Part shown: positions 62,505 to 64,000 of the stretch, piece after piece
How the letters are laid out: every line of letters starts with the position of its first letter
Numbering within the stretch: position 1 is the first letter of the stretch
NCBI GenBank assembly: GCA_029975475.1
Contig: JARKPB010000008.1
Location: forward strand, 372,001 to 436,000
DNA from: Anaerolineaceae bacterium
GTDB taxonomy: Bacteria > Chloroflexota > Anaerolineae > Anaerolineales > Anaerolineaceae
Length of the DNA: 64,000 nt
Reading direction: 5' to 3'
The notes under the pieces: generated by a model
Databases searched by the model: none
The model's input: the letters and a program-made list of their open reading frames with translations, nothing else
Told to the model about the DNA's origin: nothing
Made by a program: the position numbers and the translations under genes

Positions 62505-64000
62505 ATGGGCAGCCTTCAGCTGAAAAATCGGAAGCCTTTTACCCCCACAAAGTTAAACCGGGTGGTGCCGGTGCCCGCGGATATTGATATCGCCCAATCG
62601 GGGACGCTCAAACCCATCAGTATGGTCGCGGAAGAACTGGGCGTCTTACCCGAGGAACTGGAACTGTACGGTCCTTATAAAGCGAAGGTCAAGCTGGAGA
62701 TCCTTGACCGCTTGAAAGATGTACCCGATGGGAAATATATTGATGTGACTGCCATCACTCCCACCCCGCTCGGTGAAGGGAAAACCACCACCACGGTTGG
62801 ATTGAGTCAGGCGCTTGGCGCGCACCTGGGGTACCGCGTGATGACCTGCATCCGGCAGCCTTCTCAGGGGCCAACTTTTGGGATCAAAGGCGGCGCGGCT
62901 GGCGGAGGTTACAGCCAGGTGATTCCGATGGAGGAGTTCAACCTGCACCTGACCGGGGATATTCACGCCATCACCGCGGCGAATAACCTCATGGCGGCGG
63001 CCATCGACGTCCGCATGATGCATGAAGCCAAATCCAGTGATGACCAGCTCTTTAAAGCATTGTTCCCACTGGATAAGCACGGCAAACGGGTGATCGGACG
63101 AAACATGCGTCCGCGGCTGGAAAAACTGGGGCTCGCCCACATCACTGACCCAGAAGAACTCACCCCCGAACAGCGCAGCAAAGTCTGCCGGCTGGATATT
63201 GACCCGGATTCGATTACCTGGCGCAGGGTGATTGACACCTCTGACCGGTTTTTGCGCGGAATAACCATTGGGCAGGGCGAAGAAGAAACCGGCTTTGAGC
63301 GAAAAACCGGTTTTGATATCACCGTGGCCTCCGAGATCATGGCAATTTTAGCCCTGACGACGGACCTGGCGGACATGCGCAAACGGCTGGGGAAAATCGT
63401 CATCGGGGTAAGCCGGACGGGAGAAGCCATCAGCGCGGATGATCTGGGGGTCGCCGGGGCGCTGACTGTGTTGATGCGCGATGCCATCAAACCCAATCTC
63501 ATGCAAACCCTGGAAGGCACGCCGGTTTTTGTGCACGCGGGCCCTTTTGCCAATATCGCCCACGGCAACAGTTCAATTCTGGCGGATAAAATCGGGCTCA
63601 AACTGGCTGATTTTGTCGTCACCGAGTCGGGCTTTGGTTCCGACATGGGGATGGAAAAATTCTTTAACATCAAATGCCGCTATTCTGGCTTGATTCCCAG
63701 CGTTGTTGTGCTGGTAGCGACCGTCCGCGCGTTGAAAATGCACGGCGGCGGGCCGAAGGTGGTGGCTGGGAAGCCGCTTGATCCTGCCTACACCGGTGAA
63801 AATCTGGAATTGCTGCAGGCCGGCCTGCCGAACATGATCAAACATATCCAGAACGCGCGCAAATTCGGCATCCCGGTTGTGGTGGCAATCAATACCTTCG
63901 CCACCGATACACCGGCAGAACTGGAGCTGATCAAGCGAGCAGCGGTCGAGCAGGGCGGGGCTGAAGCAGCCTGCATCTGCCGCCACTGGGAGCTGGGCGG
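62505..64000 (+). CDS. fhs: Formate-tetrahydrofolate ligase (3' end cut)
   Basis: The frame is open from ATG 62505 to the window end (498 codons), so the last ~10-15% of the usual ~560 residues is missing. It is the ATP-dependent enzyme that joins formate to tetrahydrofolate, giving 10-formyl-THF. The P-loop lies in [20 protein letters not shown], followed by [20 protein letters not shown] and the helical [28 protein letters not shown] precedes the ATG. Together with the formate dehydrogenase 14 kb upstream it can link CO2/formate to one-carbon metabolism. Confidence 0.96.
   Translation, partial: MGSLQLKNRKPFTPTKLNRVVPVPADIDIAQSGTLKPISMVAEELGVLPEELELYGPYKAKVKLEILDRLKDVPDGKYIDVTAITPTPLGEGKTTTTVGLSQALGAHLGYRVMTCIRQPSQGPTFGIKGGAAGGGYSQVIPMEEFNLHLTGDIHAITAANNLMAAAIDVRMMHEAKSSDDQLFKALFPLDKHGKRVIGRNMRPRLEKLGLAHITDPEELTPEQRSKVCRLDIDPDSITWRRVIDTSDRFLRGITIGQGEEETGFERKTGFDITVASEIMAILALTTDLADMRKRLGKIVIGVSRTGEAISADDLGVAGALTVLMRDAIKPNLMQTLEGTPVFVHAGPFANIAHGNSSILADKIGLKLADFVVTESGFGSDMGMEKFFNIKCRYSGLIPSVVVLVATVRALKMHGGGPKVVAGKPLDPAYTGENLELLQAGLPNMIKHIQNARKFGIPVVVAINTFATDTPAELELIKRAAVEQGGAEAACICRHWELG

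Overview
The window reads as one continuous stretch of a bacterial chromosome with moderately high GC. It is densely coded on both strands and carries no insertion sequence, phage gene, CRISPR array or rRNA. The gene content best fits the phylum Chloroflexota, probably an Anaerolineae-like lineage. The pointers are a complete alternative complex III (ACIII) operon, an ftsZ that is not next to ftsA or ftsQ, a Tad-type ATPase with two-component genes, and many genes that start directly behind a -10 box without a Shine-Dalgarno site. This placement is inferred from gene families, not from a database match. Both window edges cut a gene: a cupin/NifX-like regulator on the left and formate-tetrahydrofolate ligase on the right.

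Layout. 1-2.1 kb: an HTH-cupin protein fused in frame to a NifX-like domain, then an XdhC-family molybdoenzyme maturation factor. 2.1-5.55 kb: a leftward arsR, CxxC mini-thioredoxin, DUF318/ArsP-type permease, FmdE-like and TauE/SafE run, with two copies of an ATTCA-N6-TGAAT palindrome. 5.6-17.1 kb: housekeeping and unknown genes (glycerate 2-kinase, a giant TPR/propeller membrane protein, THUMP rRNA methyltransferase, YgiQ radical SAM protein, SUI1/YciH, flavin reductase, PilZ protein, esterase, SlyD-like FKBP). 17.2-20.8 kb: the ftsZ cluster with small unknown genes. 20.8-29.9 kb: SDR epimerase, GH57 hydrolase, Ldh2-type dehydrogenase, a lipoprotein, gyrB, two membrane proteins, a JAMM protease and a PlsY-like protein. 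29.9-33.2 kb: a DsbA-like protein, an AhpD-like protein, and an overlapping XRE/TPR/GNAT set. 33.2-37.8 kb: Tad/CpaF ATPase behind a response regulator and two histidine kinases. 37.8-44.3 kb: amidohydrolase, parAB, PfkB kinase, zinc-ribbon protein, radC and an FHA protein.

44.3-49.7 kb holds an NAD-linked molybdenum formate dehydrogenase (catalytic subunit, NuoG-like ferredoxin subunit, and a NuoE-NuoF fusion), with mobA diverging from it for the guanylylated cofactor. 49.7-54.1 kb: phosphoglucose/phosphomannose isomerase, DNA polymerase IV, a membrane protein, a GT4 glycosyltransferase and tRNA-Thr(CGT). 54.1-61.1 kb is the ACIII operon: a di-haem cytochrome, ActA, ActB split in two, ActC, ActD and ActE, with a clear promoter and a terminator. 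61.2-64 kb: a YihY-family membrane protein and the start of fhs.

Taken together the window describes a cell that oxidises formate to NADH, or reduces CO2 with NADH. It can also activate formate onto tetrahydrofolate, and it oxidises quinol through ACIII rather than through a bc1 complex. No terminal oxidase is present in the window. The least explained parts are the split, ActF-less ACIII with an extra di-haem cytochrome, the cupin-NifX fusion with an internal ribosome site, the histidine kinase with a type II secretion ATPase N-terminal domain upstream of a Tad ATPase, and the recurrent leaderless promoters.
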